Assembly (NCBI RefSeq): GCF_052161615.1 | Contig: NZ_CP197417.1 | Coordinates: 5,642,001-5,706,000 of the forward strand | Direction: 5' to 3' | DNA from: Aeoliella sp052161615 | GTDB taxonomy: Bacteria; Planctomycetota; Planctomycetia; Pirellulales; Lacipirellulaceae | Length of the DNA stretch: 64,000 nt | Part shown: positions 8,680-17,106 of the stretch, piece by piece | How the letters are laid out: each line of letters starts with the position of its first letter | Numbering within the stretch: the first letter of the stretch is position 1 | Notes under the pieces: model-generated | What the model was told of the DNA's origin: nothing | The model's database searches: none | The model's input: only the letters and a program-made list of their open reading frames with translations | Program-made: the position numbers and the translations under genes

Positions 8680-10971
8680 CTACTCGTCCTTGCTAGCATC
8701 GGCAGCGGACTTCTTCTCGCGCTCCGTGCGAACTTGAACCAGCTCGCGGAGAATCCGATCGGCATCGTCCCGATCGCGGTCGAGCTCTTTGAGCTTCTTG
8801 AGCGTCACCAGGGCGCGATCGAACGCACCTTCCTCGCCGCGGTTGTACTGCTCCTGCTGCAGGTACGCGAGATCCAGCCAGAACATGAAATTCTGAGGCT
8901 CCAGCTCGCACGCCTCGGACAGCCGCTTCTCCGACTCGTTGAGGTCGTCGAGCAGGTAGTGAACCATGCCGAGTCGGTAACGTACGTCGCCACTTTGCGG
9001 CAGAAGTCCGACGTCGCGCTTCAACAATTCGGCTTCCTCTTCGCGAAGCTTACGCACACGATCCTCGTTGCCGGGCATAGCAGACAGCAAATGCGCGAGC
9101 TCCGAGCGAGTCCCCGTCAGGTACGACTCTAGCCGCATCGCCGTGTCGAGTTCCTTGATCGCTAGCGGTACGTTGCCCGACCACATGGCAAGCTGCGAGA
9201 GCTGAATGTGCGAGGCGGCTCGCTCGTCGGTCATGTGCAACTGCTGCTTGAACTCTTCGATCGCTGCCCGCAGTGCGGCAGGAATCCCCTTGGGAAACGC
9301 CCGGGGTGGCAGCTCAAGCAGTCGCAGTGCCGCCGCGATGCGGACAGTTCGAACTGGATCGTCGAGCATCACGAGCAGCCGCGAGTTCACGTGTTCGGGC
9401 TCCGTAATCGGCACCGCCGTCACGGCCGCCTGCCGCACTATCGCTTCGGGCGCTGCCATGCATTCGACGAGTGTCTTCTCGGCCTCGGGCGTGGCGAACT
9501 GTCCCAATAGTTCGCATAGCGTGGCCCTCACGATCGCCGGCGTGTTGTGTCGCTCGATAGTTTCGATGATCGTGGGCACCGACGACGGATCCGTCTTGCG
9601 TCCCCCTGCAATCGCGTGCGCCCAGTGCGGATCGTCGGGGCGCTTGGTGCCATACCACTCTACGACTTTGGCCGCCGCCCACTCCGCCGACTCCTCGGCC
9701 TTGGTGTGGCAACGGTTGCACGCGTTGGGCGTCCCGAGCTCTACTGCCAGATCCGGCCGCGGCACGCGAATGCTGTGGTCGCGACGCGGATCGACCACCA
9801 TGTAGTAACTCTCGGGCATGTGGCACTCGACGCACGACGCCCCCGGCGTGCCGACCACGTGGTGGTGATGCGCCGGCGTGTCGTACTTCGCCGGCACGTG
9901 GCACTGCGCGCACAGGGCGTTGCCTTCGAACTTCAGTTCGAGCGAATGAGGGTCGTGGCAATCGCTGCAACGAATCCCCTCGCGATGCATTCGGCTTTGC
10001 AGGAACGAGCCGTGCTCGAACACCTCGTCGAGTATCTGACCATCCGCGTGGTACAACCCTTCGTGAAGCAGCGATGGACTGAAGTAATCGAGAAACGGCT
10101 GGCCAGGACGGAAGTTCGGATGAATCTCCGCGCGCCGCGAGTGGCACTGGGCACACGTATCAAGCTGCGGCGTCGCATCGGCCGACTTTAGCCGCGCCAG
10201 CCCATAACCATGACGACGGTCCCAAAACAGCGAACGACTATTGGCGAGCTCGACGTGCAAACTCCCCGGCCCATGACACGCTTCGCAGCTGACGTCAATC
10301 TCCGAAAACGTCGTGTCGTAGGTGTTGGTCGCGAGGTCGTAGTTCTTCTTCAGATTCGTCGAGTGGCACTCCGCGCACGTCGTGTTCCAGTTCTGCGCGA
10401 GCCCCGTCCAGTGCGTCGGATCGTCGGGTGGCAGTCGAACGTCGGGGGCGTCGGGCGGAGGGACGTAGAACCACCGCTTCTTGTGCGGGTCCCAACTCTC
10501 TCGCAGCACCTGCACCCGACCATCGGGAAACTCGACCATGTACTGCTGCAGCGGATCGACGCCGAACGTGTACTTGATCTGGTAGTCGTGGTTCTTTCCG
10601 TCCGCCCCTTCGGTGTTCACCCAGAACTCCTTGCCACGCCGAAAGAACCGCGTAGTCACACCGAGCCGCTCGAACACCGCGTCGTTGAAATCGCCCTCGA
10701 CCGATTCGTCCGTCGCGAGCTCCATCGAACGATCGTGGTGCGAGCCCATGAAGCTTTGATGCTCGGCTTGGTGGCACTCGATACACGACTCGCGACCGAC
10801 AAAAGTCGCGTTCGCCAGGGCGTCTTGGGGCGCGGCTTGGAACCAGTCCGCAAACACAACCAGCGTCCCCCCCGCAACCGCCACCAGCGCGATCACCCAC
10901 CACCACGCCATGCCGCGACGCAGAAACCGTCTTGTGAACGTACTGATCGGCACGCTGAATTGTCCCGGCAT
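8680..10971 (-). CDS. Membrane-anchored octaheme cytochrome c with HEAT and TPR domains
   Basis: A 763-residue protein with one N-terminal membrane helix (residues 22-42) and eight CXXCH haem c sites, at cysteines 63, 199, 229, 273, 335, 354, 380 and 418. Histidine-rich stretches (AHHHHVVG, MGSHHDRS) could supply distal ligands. The haem half is followed by HEAT-like repeats (about 460-575) and TPR-like helices (about 590-745, for example DVRYRLGMVHYLLDDLNESEKRL). The haem part resembles cytochrome c554/NrfA-like multihaem proteins widespread in planctomycetes; I do not see a NrfA CXXCK site. It probably carries electrons on the periplasmic face, and the helical repeats suggest a docking partner. 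Confidence 0.88.
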   Translation of the reverse strand: MPGQFSVPISTFTRRFLRRGMAWWWVIALVAVAGGTLVVFADWFQAAPQDALANATFVGRESCIECHQAEHQSFMGSHHDRSMELATDESVEGDFNDAVFERLGVTTRFFRRGKEFWVNTEGADGKNHDYQIKYTFGVDPLQQYMVEFPDGRVQVLRESWDPHKKRWFYVPPPDAPDVRLPPDDPTHWTGLAQNWNTTCAECHSTNLKKNYDLATNTYDTTFSEIDVSCEACHGPGSLHVELANSRSLFWDRRHGYGLARLKSADATPQLDTCAQCHSRRAEIHPNFRPGQPFLDYFSPSLLHEGLYHADGQILDEVFEHGSFLQSRMHREGIRCSDCHDPHSLELKFEGNALCAQCHVPAKYDTPAHHHHVVGTPGASCVECHMPESYYMVVDPRRDHSIRVPRPDLAVELGTPNACNRCHTKAEESAEWAAAKVVEWYGTKRPDDPHWAHAIAGGRKTDPSSVPTIIETIERHNTPAIVRATLCELLGQFATPEAEKTLVECMAAPEAIVRQAAVTAVPITEPEHVNSRLLVMLDDPVRTVRIAAALRLLELPPRAFPKGIPAALRAAIEEFKQQLHMTDERAASHIQLSQLAMWSGNVPLAIKELDTAMRLESYLTGTRSELAHLLSAMPGNEDRVRKLREEEAELLKRDVGLLPQSGDVRYRLGMVHYLLDDLNESEKRLSEACELEPQNFMFWLDLAYLQQEQYNRGEEGAFDRALVTLKKLKELDRDRDDADRILRELVQVRTEREKKSAADASKDE

Positions 10972-11083
10972 TGGAGGAGTTGAGGGCTAGAATTCCCCAG
11001 TGTAACCGGTAAGTGCCAAGCTCGCGAATGGCCGCGGATTATCGCGTAGCACCGCTTCGCGTCGCTATCTAAAATGGAGGGCT

Positions 11084-12148
11084 ATGGACACCATCTTGGT
11101 CACCGGCGGAGCAGGGTTTATCGGCAGTTGCCTGGTGCGGCAACTCGTCGTCGCCGGCGATTGGAATGTCGTCACGCTCGACCTGCTGACCTACGCCGCC
11201 AGCCAGCGAACGCTCGACGAAGTCATCGGCAACCCGCGGCACACTTTCGTCCAAGGCGATATCGCCGACACCGATCTTGTTGCAAAGCTACTCGCCCAGC
11301 ATCAACCGCGGGCGATCGTCCACCTCGCCGCCGAGTCGCATGTTGATCGCTCGATCGATGGTCCGCGAAAGTTCGTCGAGACCAACATCGTCGGCACGTT
11401 CACGCTCCTGGGCGCCACGCTCCGCCACTGGCAGTCGCTCTCGCAAGTGGACCGAGAAAAGTTTCGCTTCGTTCACGTCTCGACCGACGAAGTATTCGGC
11501 GCGCTCGCCGCGGTGGGAACGTTCGACGAGGAATCGCCGTATCGCCCGAACTCTCCTTACGCCGCCTCCAAAGCCGCGTCCGATCATTTGGTGCGGGCTT
11601 ATCATCAAACGTACGGCCTGCCCACGATCCTCACCAACAGCTCGAACAACTACGGTCCCTACCAGCACCCTGAGAAGCTGGTGCCACTGATGGCGCTCAA
11701 CGCGCTCGATGGCCGCGCGCTTCCGGTTTACGGTTCGGGCCATCAGGTCCGCGACTGGCTACACGTGTCCGACCACACCGCTGCGCTAGAGCTCATCGTG
11801 CGCCGCGGTGAGATTGGCGAGACCTACTGCATCGGCGGCGACTGCGAGCGAACCAACCTCGAAATGATCCAGTCCATCGCCGACATCGCCGACGAACTGC
11901 AAGGCCGCGCGGCGAACACTTCGCGCGAGCGAATCACCCACGTCGCCGATCGCCCGGGACACGACTGGCGCTACGCACTCGACGCAAGCAAGCTCCGGCG
12001 CGAACTCTGTTGGTTGCCCCGCGTGAAGTTGGAAGAAGGACTTCGCGAAACCGTGGCGTGGTACGCCGAACATCGTGATTGGGTCGAAGAAGTTTCGCGC
12101 GGTTTTGATCGCGATCAGCGTCTCGGACTCGGTTCGAGCGGCGCGTAA
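11084..12148 (+). CDS. rmlB: dTDP-glucose 4,6-dehydratase
   Basis: A 354-residue extended short-chain dehydrogenase. It has the NAD-binding GGAGFIGS near the N-terminus, the catalytic region STDEVFGAL with the Thr-Asp-Glu triad, the YAASK motif (Tyr and Lys), and RAYHQTYGLPTILTNSSNNYGPYQHPEK, diagnostic of RmlB. It converts dTDP-glucose to dTDP-4-keto-6-deoxyglucose for rhamnose and other deoxysugars in surface polysaccharides. RmlA, RmlC and RmlD are not adjacent, so this is a stand-alone copy. The ribosome site GGAGG lies very close (3 bases) to the ATG. Confidence 0.96.
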   Translation: MDTILVTGGAGFIGSCLVRQLVVAGDWNVVTLDLLTYAASQRTLDEVIGNPRHTFVQGDIADTDLVAKLLAQHQPRAIVHLAAESHVDRSIDGPRKFVETNIVGTFTLLGATLRHWQSLSQVDREKFRFVHVSTDEVFGALAAVGTFDEESPYRPNSPYAASKAASDHLVRAYHQTYGLPTILTNSSNNYGPYQHPEKLVPLMALNALDGRALPVYGSGHQVRDWLHVSDHTAALELIVRRGEIGETYCIGGDCERTNLEMIQSIADIADELQGRAANTSRERITHVADRPGHDWRYALDASKLRRELCWLPRVKLEEGLRETVAWYAEHRDWVEEVSRGFDRDQRLGLGSSGA

Positions 12149-12621
12149 GCCAGTAAGCTCGGCACAACCGTCGCAGGGCGAACTTTGTCGCGCGAAATCT
12201 TTTGGCAGCGTTTCATTTTCTTCGAAATTGCTTTGCAGCCCCCATCCACGATTTGATAAACCTACTTGTGTTGTGATTTGCATCTCACAGCGATGCGAAT
12301 CGAGGCCCTCTTTGCAATTCATCAGACAAGGAGACTCAAAACGCCAATCCTCTTCTATCTCGTTTACCGCTTCTTCAACTTGTTTTGGGTGAGGTGAGAT
12401 TCACGCCAACTGGCACTGCTACGCGGAAGACTCCGAAGTTTCCCACTGCGAACCTCGAGGTGCCCAAGGGCCCTCGTTCGCCATGCCCAACATCGGGCGA
12501 ATGACTCTCGGAAAAGTGTCGCCGGCTGCTTGCTCGGTTGCCTGGATTCTCTCGGACCACGATCGGCTTTCTCCAACCCCGAAAGGACACGACGCAAATC
12601 GAAACGGAAACCAGTCCCTAG

Positions 12622-12658
12622 AGCCCGCTTTGCGCACGTTCGCGAGGCGGGCTACTTT
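12622..12658 (+). terminator. Candidate Rho-independent terminator
   Basis: AGCCCGC (12622-12628) pairs with GCGGGCT (12647-12653) and is followed by ACTTTTT. It lies far (about 470 bases) downstream of rmlB, so it may end an unrecognised transcript or stop read-through into the tRNA region. Confidence 0.5.
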
Positions 12659-12700
12659 TTGCTCCCACCTGTTCAGGTGAATATTACTTCTAGGCAAGAA

Positions 12701-12716
12701 TGTTTCACGTGAAACA
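12701..12716. promoter_or_regulatory. parS: parS centromere-like site (ParB-binding palindrome)
   Basis: The sequence TGTTTCACGTGAAACA is a perfect 16-bp palindrome identical to the conserved bacterial parS consensus bound by chromosomal ParB/Spo0J. It sits in non-coding DNA between rmlB and the tRNA gene. parS sites usually cluster near the replication origin, and parA/parB are not in this window. Only this one copy was noticed here. Confidence 0.85.
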
Positions 12717-12859
12717 CTTGCGCTAAAGCTTTCTGGCCCGACTTGCCGATGACCCCCAGAATGTTTAAATTAAGGGTCTGGCCGGGGTGAACCCCCAGCC
12801 ATCCGGCGTGTCCTGCTGGAAGTCTCCCGTAGGCGGCTTCCCAGACCCGCAAACCACTC

Positions 12860-12933
12860 GGCGGAGTAGCTCAGTCGGTTAGAGCAGCGGAATCATAATC
12901 CGCGTGTCGGGGGTTCGAATCCCTCCTCCGCTA
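12860..12933 (+). tRNA. tRNA-Met (anticodon CAT)
   Basis: A 74-base cloverleaf can be drawn. Acceptor GGCGGAG pairs with CTCCGCT (one G-T pair), the D-arm is GCTCAGTCGGTTAGAGC, the anticodon stem GCGGA/TCCGC encloses the loop ATCATAA with anticodon CAT, and the T-arm has TTCGAAT. The 3' CCA is not encoded. The layout resembles elongator tRNA-Met; a tRNA-Ile2 modified by TilS at the CAT anticodon cannot be fully excluded. An integrase gene on the opposite strand runs into its 3' half. Confidence 0.92.
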
Positions 12934-14468
12934 CTTGCGTCATCCCCCGTCAGATGACGACAAATCGACGCTAACCCTTGCTCTGGCAAGGGTTTTTGTT
13001 TGCGCTCACCGGAAGGTTCGGCCGAGGGCTCGGCGACAGCCGAAGCCATGCAAAGACACTCAAAGCCAAATGTTTGTACAACTCCTTGTACAACACTTTC
13101 AGCTGCGGAATCGACTGGGGTCGGATTGGGGATGTCCGCGGCTCCGGCCGCCGGGGTTCTCTGGACGGGTCCTGCCAGGGTATTGATGGCCTCCGATTGC
13201 TTGGCCACCTCGACATGGCTGTAGATGCCCATGGTGAGGTTCACGTCGCTATGCCGAGCAATGCTTTGGGCGATCTTGGGGTGGACGCCAGCCAGGGCGA
13301 GATTGGTGATGAAGGTATGGCGGTTGGCGTGGAAGTCGGCGTAGAGACCCTCCTCATTTTGGTACTGCAAGAAGTCTGACTCCTCGCGACGCTCGCGTTC
13401 AGCCGGTTGCTTCGCTTCCTCGATCCAGACCTTTCGAGCCCGCTCCAAGTCAAGCCGCATCATCTTCGCGGTGCGTCGTAATGCCCCCTTAGCTGCCTTG
13501 AGGGCAAACAGAGGAGCGTCGCGGTCTTCAGACTTTGTGGCGAGCCATTGCCGCAGGCGCTCGGCCACTTCAGGATGGAGCGGTACCACGTCATTCTTAC
13601 GCCGCTTGCTGTATCCCGCCCGCACTTTCACGGTAGCTGGATCGCTTTGAAGCTGAAGCGACTTTCGGGTCAGGGAAGCCAACTCGCCTCGGCGGTACCC
13701 AGTCCATGCCGCTAATACGTAAAGCATTGCTCGGTCGGGTCCCGATACGCATTGGATTTCGGGTCCGTTTTCGGCAGCGGCTACCAACCGGGTAAACTCA
13801 TCTGGGGAAATCGCACGGCGTTCCCATCGCTTGTCGGTGTCTGCGTTAATGGCCCCCAAGTGAGACAGCGGGTTGCGATTCTTGGGAACATGCCCACTCT
13901 CTTCCAGCCAAGTGCAAAATTGTTTGATGGCCGCCAAGTAATAGTTGCTGGTTTTGGCACCCATCCGCTTCGCCTCTCGCTCCGTGGCTAACCACTTGAC
14001 GACTTCCGATGGGGTAATATCCACCCACCGTTCAAACTCGCAGCCAGTGAGCAACCGCGTGATCCGGGCGCAAGTTTGAGAGACGTGCTTGTCGGAGTTC
14101 GAAGAGCCTTGGAGGCACAATCGAAACTCCCCCAGATGTTCGCTCAGTGGCCGCAGTTTTCCCGACTCATGCGGGTCAGCCAGACCGGATTGAATCTGCT
14201 CGGCTTTGCGTTCCAACTCTGCCGCAAGTTGGGCGGTAGCTTCCTTGTCAGAATAGCCGGGGACGCGTTGCCACTCGCCGTGGGCGTCCTTGTACTTGAT
14301 GTACCACTTCCGAGAGAAGTCCCGGTATTTCTTCTCTCCGGGCATCAGCGGCAGAAGTGCCGAGCGGCCGTTGACCTTCTTGCGATAGAACTTCTGACCG
14401 TTGCGAACGACAATATCTGCTCCCTCGGGGAGCACGCGAGCGATCATGACGCGGTGAAGTGAGGCCAT
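12879..14468 (-). CDS. Tyrosine recombinase/integrase overlapping the tRNA attachment site
   Basis: A 529-residue phage-type integrase. The N-terminal part holds SRKWYIKYKD and a SAM-like core-binding domain (about 105-195). The catalytic domain (about 215-430) shows Arg259 (TGYRRGEL), His380 and Arg383 (DFHANRHTF), His406 (IARHSDVNL) and the nucleophile Tyr416 (MGIYSHVE), so the active site appears complete. The last roughly 17 residues, GGGIRTPDTRIM and on, are encoded by the antisense of the tRNA 3' half, which places the attachment core at the gene end. The Arg/Pro-rich stretch between 430 and 510 is poorly conserved-looking. It catalyses site-specific integration and excision of the element. 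Confidence 0.92.
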   Translation of the reverse strand: MASLHRVMIARVLPEGADIVVRNGQKFYRKKVNGRSALLPLMPGEKKYRDFSRKWYIKYKDAHGEWQRVPGYSDKEATAQLAAELERKAEQIQSGLADPHESGKLRPLSEHLGEFRLCLQGSSNSDKHVSQTCARITRLLTGCEFERWVDITPSEVVKWLATEREAKRMGAKTSNYYLAAIKQFCTWLEESGHVPKNRNPLSHLGAINADTDKRWERRAISPDEFTRLVAAAENGPEIQCVSGPDRAMLYVLAAWTGYRRGELASLTRKSLQLQSDPATVKVRAGYSKRRKNDVVPLHPEVAERLRQWLATKSEDRDAPLFALKAAKGALRRTAKMMRLDLERARKVWIEEAKQPAERERREESDFLQYQNEEGLYADFHANRHTFITNLALAGVHPKIAQSIARHSDVNLTMGIYSHVEVAKQSEAINTLAGPVQRTPAAGAADIPNPTPVDSAAESVVQGVVQTFGFECLCMASAVAEPSAEPSGERKQKPLPEQGLASICRHLTGDDASSGGGIRTPDTRIMIPLL

Positions 14469-14485
14469 GCCTATGCCTATGGTTG

Positions 14486-14713
14486 CTAATTGTGTTTGCC
14501 GTTACGACATCTATTCTGAATCCAGGCATTAATCTCGTCGAGGCTCCAGCGAACGGACCGGCCTATATAATACGGCTCTGGAACGGCTCCACTGCTCTTC
14601 AGTCGATCAATGCTGCGTACGGAGAGTACGAGCATCTTCGCTAGCCGAGCCTTCGTAATAAATTGCATCGAATCGGCCGATGCGTCTGACAACTTGCGAG
14701 TGCGGCGTGCCAT
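14486..14713 (-). CDS. AlpA/excisionase-like helix-turn-helix protein
   Basis: A 75-residue protein with a MerR/AlpA-type DNA-binding fold: FITKARLAKMLVLSVRSIDRLKSSGAVPEPYYIGRSVRWSL matches the winged-helix excisionase pattern of helix-turn-helix followed by a wing with a G-R-x-x-R-W core. The ATG at 14711-14713 is chosen because it gives a family-sized protein; an upstream in-frame start at 14851 would overlap the next gene. It lies 17 bases upstream of the integrase on the same strand, as expected for a recombination directionality factor. Confidence 0.75.
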   Translation of the reverse strand: MARRTRKLSDASADSMQFITKARLAKMLVLSVRSIDRLKSSGAVPEPYYIGRSVRWSLDEINAWIQNRCRNGKHN

Positions 14714-14790
14714 GTTCTGCTCCAGTATAACACTAGTATAACACTGTCGTTCCGCTTCTTGAGATCCGTAATAAATATGACCGGTTTTTG

Positions 14791-15183
14791 CTAAAAGGTC
14801 TTCAGAAGGACCACCTCCGGGTACACCCGATTGAAAATCATCTTTGCGCAACTGCGGCTGTAGCCATCCTGTCGCAACTGATCGCTAACAAGTTCCCAGG
14901 TTTCCTCGGTCGTGATCCCGGGATTGTCCGTAACGAACCTTCGCACAAGCTCTTCGATGATGGGCTTGGTCACCGACTGAGCGCTCGAGGCCGTCTTCGA
15001 AGTTTTTTGCCGCTTGGAAGCCTTCGCAGTCCCCGAACCCGAGAATCTTTCTACCACTGCCTCGGCGTCGGTCAGTTCGCTGCGGAGTTGTTTGACCCGC
15101 GCCGTTGCCAGTTCGATAATGCGCAACTCTAAGTCGTCGTGCTGCCGCAGACAGCTAGCTAAATCTTCCTGTGCCGTTTGCAT
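14791..15183 (-). CDS. Hypothetical island protein with coiled coil
   Basis: A 130-residue protein. Residues 1-50 have a heptad-like pattern (CLRQHDDLELRIIELATARVKQLRSEL) predicting a coiled coil; the middle is Ser/Lys/Thr-rich; the C-terminus (PIIEELVRRFVTDNPGIT, then ELVSDQLRQDGYSRSCAKMIFNRVYP) looks like a small helical or winged-helix domain. It reads in the same direction as the integrase and excisionase and is probably island cargo. Family not recognised. Confidence 0.55.
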   Translation of the reverse strand: MQTAQEDLASCLRQHDDLELRIIELATARVKQLRSELTDAEAVVERFSGSGTAKASKRQKTSKTASSAQSVTKPIIEELVRRFVTDNPGITTEETWELVSDQLRQDGYSRSCAKMIFNRVYPEVVLLKTF

Positions 15184-15249
15184 GGCATATGGCCCTTCAA
15201 ATGCGAGAGATAGATTTGGACAGTGTTGATGGTCGCGACGCGTAGCGGC

Positions 15250-15696
15250 CTACCAGTCGTGCTCCCAATTATCGTGGCCCCGATCTTGTGTCCTACCGAA
15301 CTCGCCGTTCCAGTCGTTCCCGTTCAGTTCTTCTTCCAGGGTGCGCGTCTCCCGGTCTTGACCCTGCCACTTTTCATACTCTCGTTGGGCGAGTGCGTCC
15401 CACTCATTGCTGAGCGTCGTAAAACCGTTCTCAGGCTCTTCGCTTTGCTGCTGCTGGTAGCGGATCTGCCGCCTCGCCCGCTCGTCAAGCTCCGAGTGGA
15501 CCTCGTATTCCAAGTACCCGCCAGGGGTGAAATCGAGGGTCAGGTGCTTCTCCGATGGCTTCGGGAAATCAGGTTCCTCGGTCGGCTCCCAACTGGCCGC
15601 GTCGAAGTCGTAAGCGATATCCGGGATCTCCATGGAATCCGCTTCGTCAAACTCGCGGCTTAGATCAGGAGCCGACTCAAAATCTCGATCGCTCAT
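15250..15696 (-). CDS. Hypothetical acidic island protein
   Basis: A 148-residue, strongly acidic protein starting MSDRDFESAPDLSREFDE. It contains many Trp, Glu and Asp residues, a central QIRYQQQQSEEPENG stretch and a Trp-rich C-terminus (HDNWEHDW). No signal peptide or membrane segment. The start at 15694-15696 excludes an upstream Cys-rich extension. It may be a cargo protein of the island; the family is not recognised. Confidence 0.5.
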   Translation of the reverse strand: MSDRDFESAPDLSREFDEADSMEIPDIAYDFDAASWEPTEEPDFPKPSEKHLTLDFTPGGYLEYEVHSELDERARRQIRYQQQQSEEPENGFTTLSNEWDALAQREYEKWQGQDRETRTLEEELNGNDWNGEFGRTQDRGHDNWEHDW

Positions 15697-15727
15697 GGCG
15701 ATGCTCCAAATGGTGAAGGAAAACGAA

Positions 15728-15962
15728 CTACATCCGCACGCCGCCATAGGAATAGCGGCTCAAACCTTCGTCGTATTGCCCAGCGAGCGGAAGGCCGGGG
15801 AATACCACTCCTTCGCCGGTGACGATCTTCTTGTAGGCGGCCCGCGAGAGCCGCATCGGCACGACGCCGCCTCCCATGTTCCCCTGCTCGTCTTCTTCGC
15901 AAGACAACTTCCCAGAGCGAATATGCTTGGTGATCGTCGTGCGGCTCTTACCGGTGATGCGA
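15728..15962 (-). pseudogene. 5'-truncated helix-turn-helix gene remnant
   Basis: The reading frame ending at 15728 begins with RITGKSRTTITKHIRSGKLS, the start of a plasmid/phage-type HTH domain, and continues with protein-like sequence to YSYGGVRM. The N-terminal residues normally preceding the ITGKS motif are replaced by sequence belonging to the hsdR fragment on the other strand. The two remnants meet at about 15955-15965, so the gene has lost its 5' end at a recombination junction. Confidence 0.5.
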
Positions 15963-16924
15963 AGACGCGGCGCGGCGAGAAGAAGCGTGTTGATTATCTT
16001 CTCCGCTACACGCGCGACTATGCCATTGCCGTCGTCGAAGCCAAGAGCAAGTACAAGCACGCCGGCGATGGTTTGGGTCAAGCCAAAGACTACGCCGAAG
16101 CCTTGGGTTTGCGTTTTGCCTATTCAACCAATGGCGATGGCATCATCGAATTCGATTTTGCAACGGGACAGGAATCTGCGCTCGCGGAGTTTCCCACCCC
16201 GGCACAGTTGTTCGAGCGGATCAAGCAAGCTGACCGTCTCGGCGACACTGAGGTAGAGAAGCTTCTCGAAGGGAGTTATATTCAGCCCGGCAAGGTGCCT
16301 CGCTACTACCAAGAGATTGCGATCAATCGCGTTGTGCAGGCCCTCGTGCAAGGGCGCGATCGCGTCCTGGTGACGATGGCGACAGGAACCGGCAAGACCG
16401 TTGTCGCCTTTCAGATTTGCTACAAGCTTTGGAACGCGAAGTGGAATCGCAGGGGTGACCCCAACCGTCGGCCTCGCATCCTCTACTTGGCGGATCGTAA
16501 CATTCTGATCGACGATCCCAAGGATAAGACCTTCACGCCGTTTGGCGATGCTCGCCACAAAATCGAGAACGGCGAAGTCATCAAGAGTCGCGAAATGTAC
16601 TTCGCGATCTATCAGTCGCTCGCCGAGGACGAAAGACGCCCAGGGCTTTATAAAGAGTACGCGCCTGACTTCTTCGATCTGATCATCATCGACGAATGCC
16701 ACCGCGGGAGTGCAAGAGCGGAAAGCAGTTGGCGTGAAATCCTCGACTACTTCACCGGGGCGGCCAAGTTTGGCATGACGGCAACACCGCTTCGCGATGA
16801 CAGCCGAGACACCTACAGCTATTTCGGCAATCCCATCTACACCTACAGCTTGCGGCAAGGGATCGAAGACGGCTTTCTTGCTCCGTACCGGGTTCATCGC
16901 GTGGTGACGTCAAGCACCTGCTAG
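15955..16924 (+). pseudogene. Type I restriction R subunit fragment (hsdR remnant)
   Basis: About 320 codons match HsdR. The nuclease part is KKRVDYLLRYTRDYAIAVVEAK (the D...ExK core), followed by the helicase Walker A region MATGTGKTVVAFQI, the linker RPRILYLADRNILIDDP, the DEAH-type box IIIDECHRG, and motif III GMTATPLRDD. The N-terminal 40-60 residues are missing at the junction near 15960. The protein stops at VVTSSTC around 16924, well short of the usual 780-1100 residues, losing the rest of the helicase and the C-terminal domain. No hsdM or hsdS is nearby, so it is very unlikely to be functional. Confidence 0.85.
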
Positions 16925-17106
16925 GCTCGCAGTGTACACCCAGCATGAGCGCGCAGCGCTAACGACCACTATTTGATGCGCCGATCGGTCGAGATTCGTA
17001 GCTACTATTGCGAGCCCCGCTGTCCAGAAAGAATAACCAATGAAACGCTTGTGGTTGGCTCTAAGACTCCCCGAGCAGCGTGTTCCATCAATAAGAAAGG
17101 ATCATC

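Larger units (their letters stand above)
12149..12859. other. Intergenic region with terminator and parS
   Basis: About 700 bases without a convincing gene. It contains a GC-rich hairpin with a T-run (12622-12658) and a perfect parS palindrome (12701-12716), and leads into the tRNA gene. I see no other structured element. Confidence 0.6.
12860..16924. mobile_element. Decayed tRNA-targeted integrative element
   Basis: The tRNA-Met gene is followed by a tyrosine integrase facing it, an AlpA-like excisionase, two unknown proteins, a truncated HTH gene and an hsdR fragment broken at both ends. This is the usual left end of an integrative element inserted at a tRNA 3' end. I could not find a second copy of the tRNA 3' end downstream, so the right boundary is unknown; 16924 is only the last recognisable element-like sequence. 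Confidence 0.6.

Noticed and set aside
9314..10156. 280-codon reverse-strand frame inside the octaheme cytochrome gene
   Set aside because: Arg-rich out-of-frame reading of the same strand; the cytochrome frame has eight CXXCH motifs.
12879..12933. C-terminal tail of the integrase as a functional peptide
   Set aside because: It is the antisense translation of the tRNA 3' half and is a recurring by-product of integrases at tRNA sites.
15632..15950. Extending the hsdR fragment upstream to an ATG at 15632
   Set aside because: The added 100 codons show no HsdR similarity and are antisense to two other reading frames; the similarity starts only at the junction near 15960.
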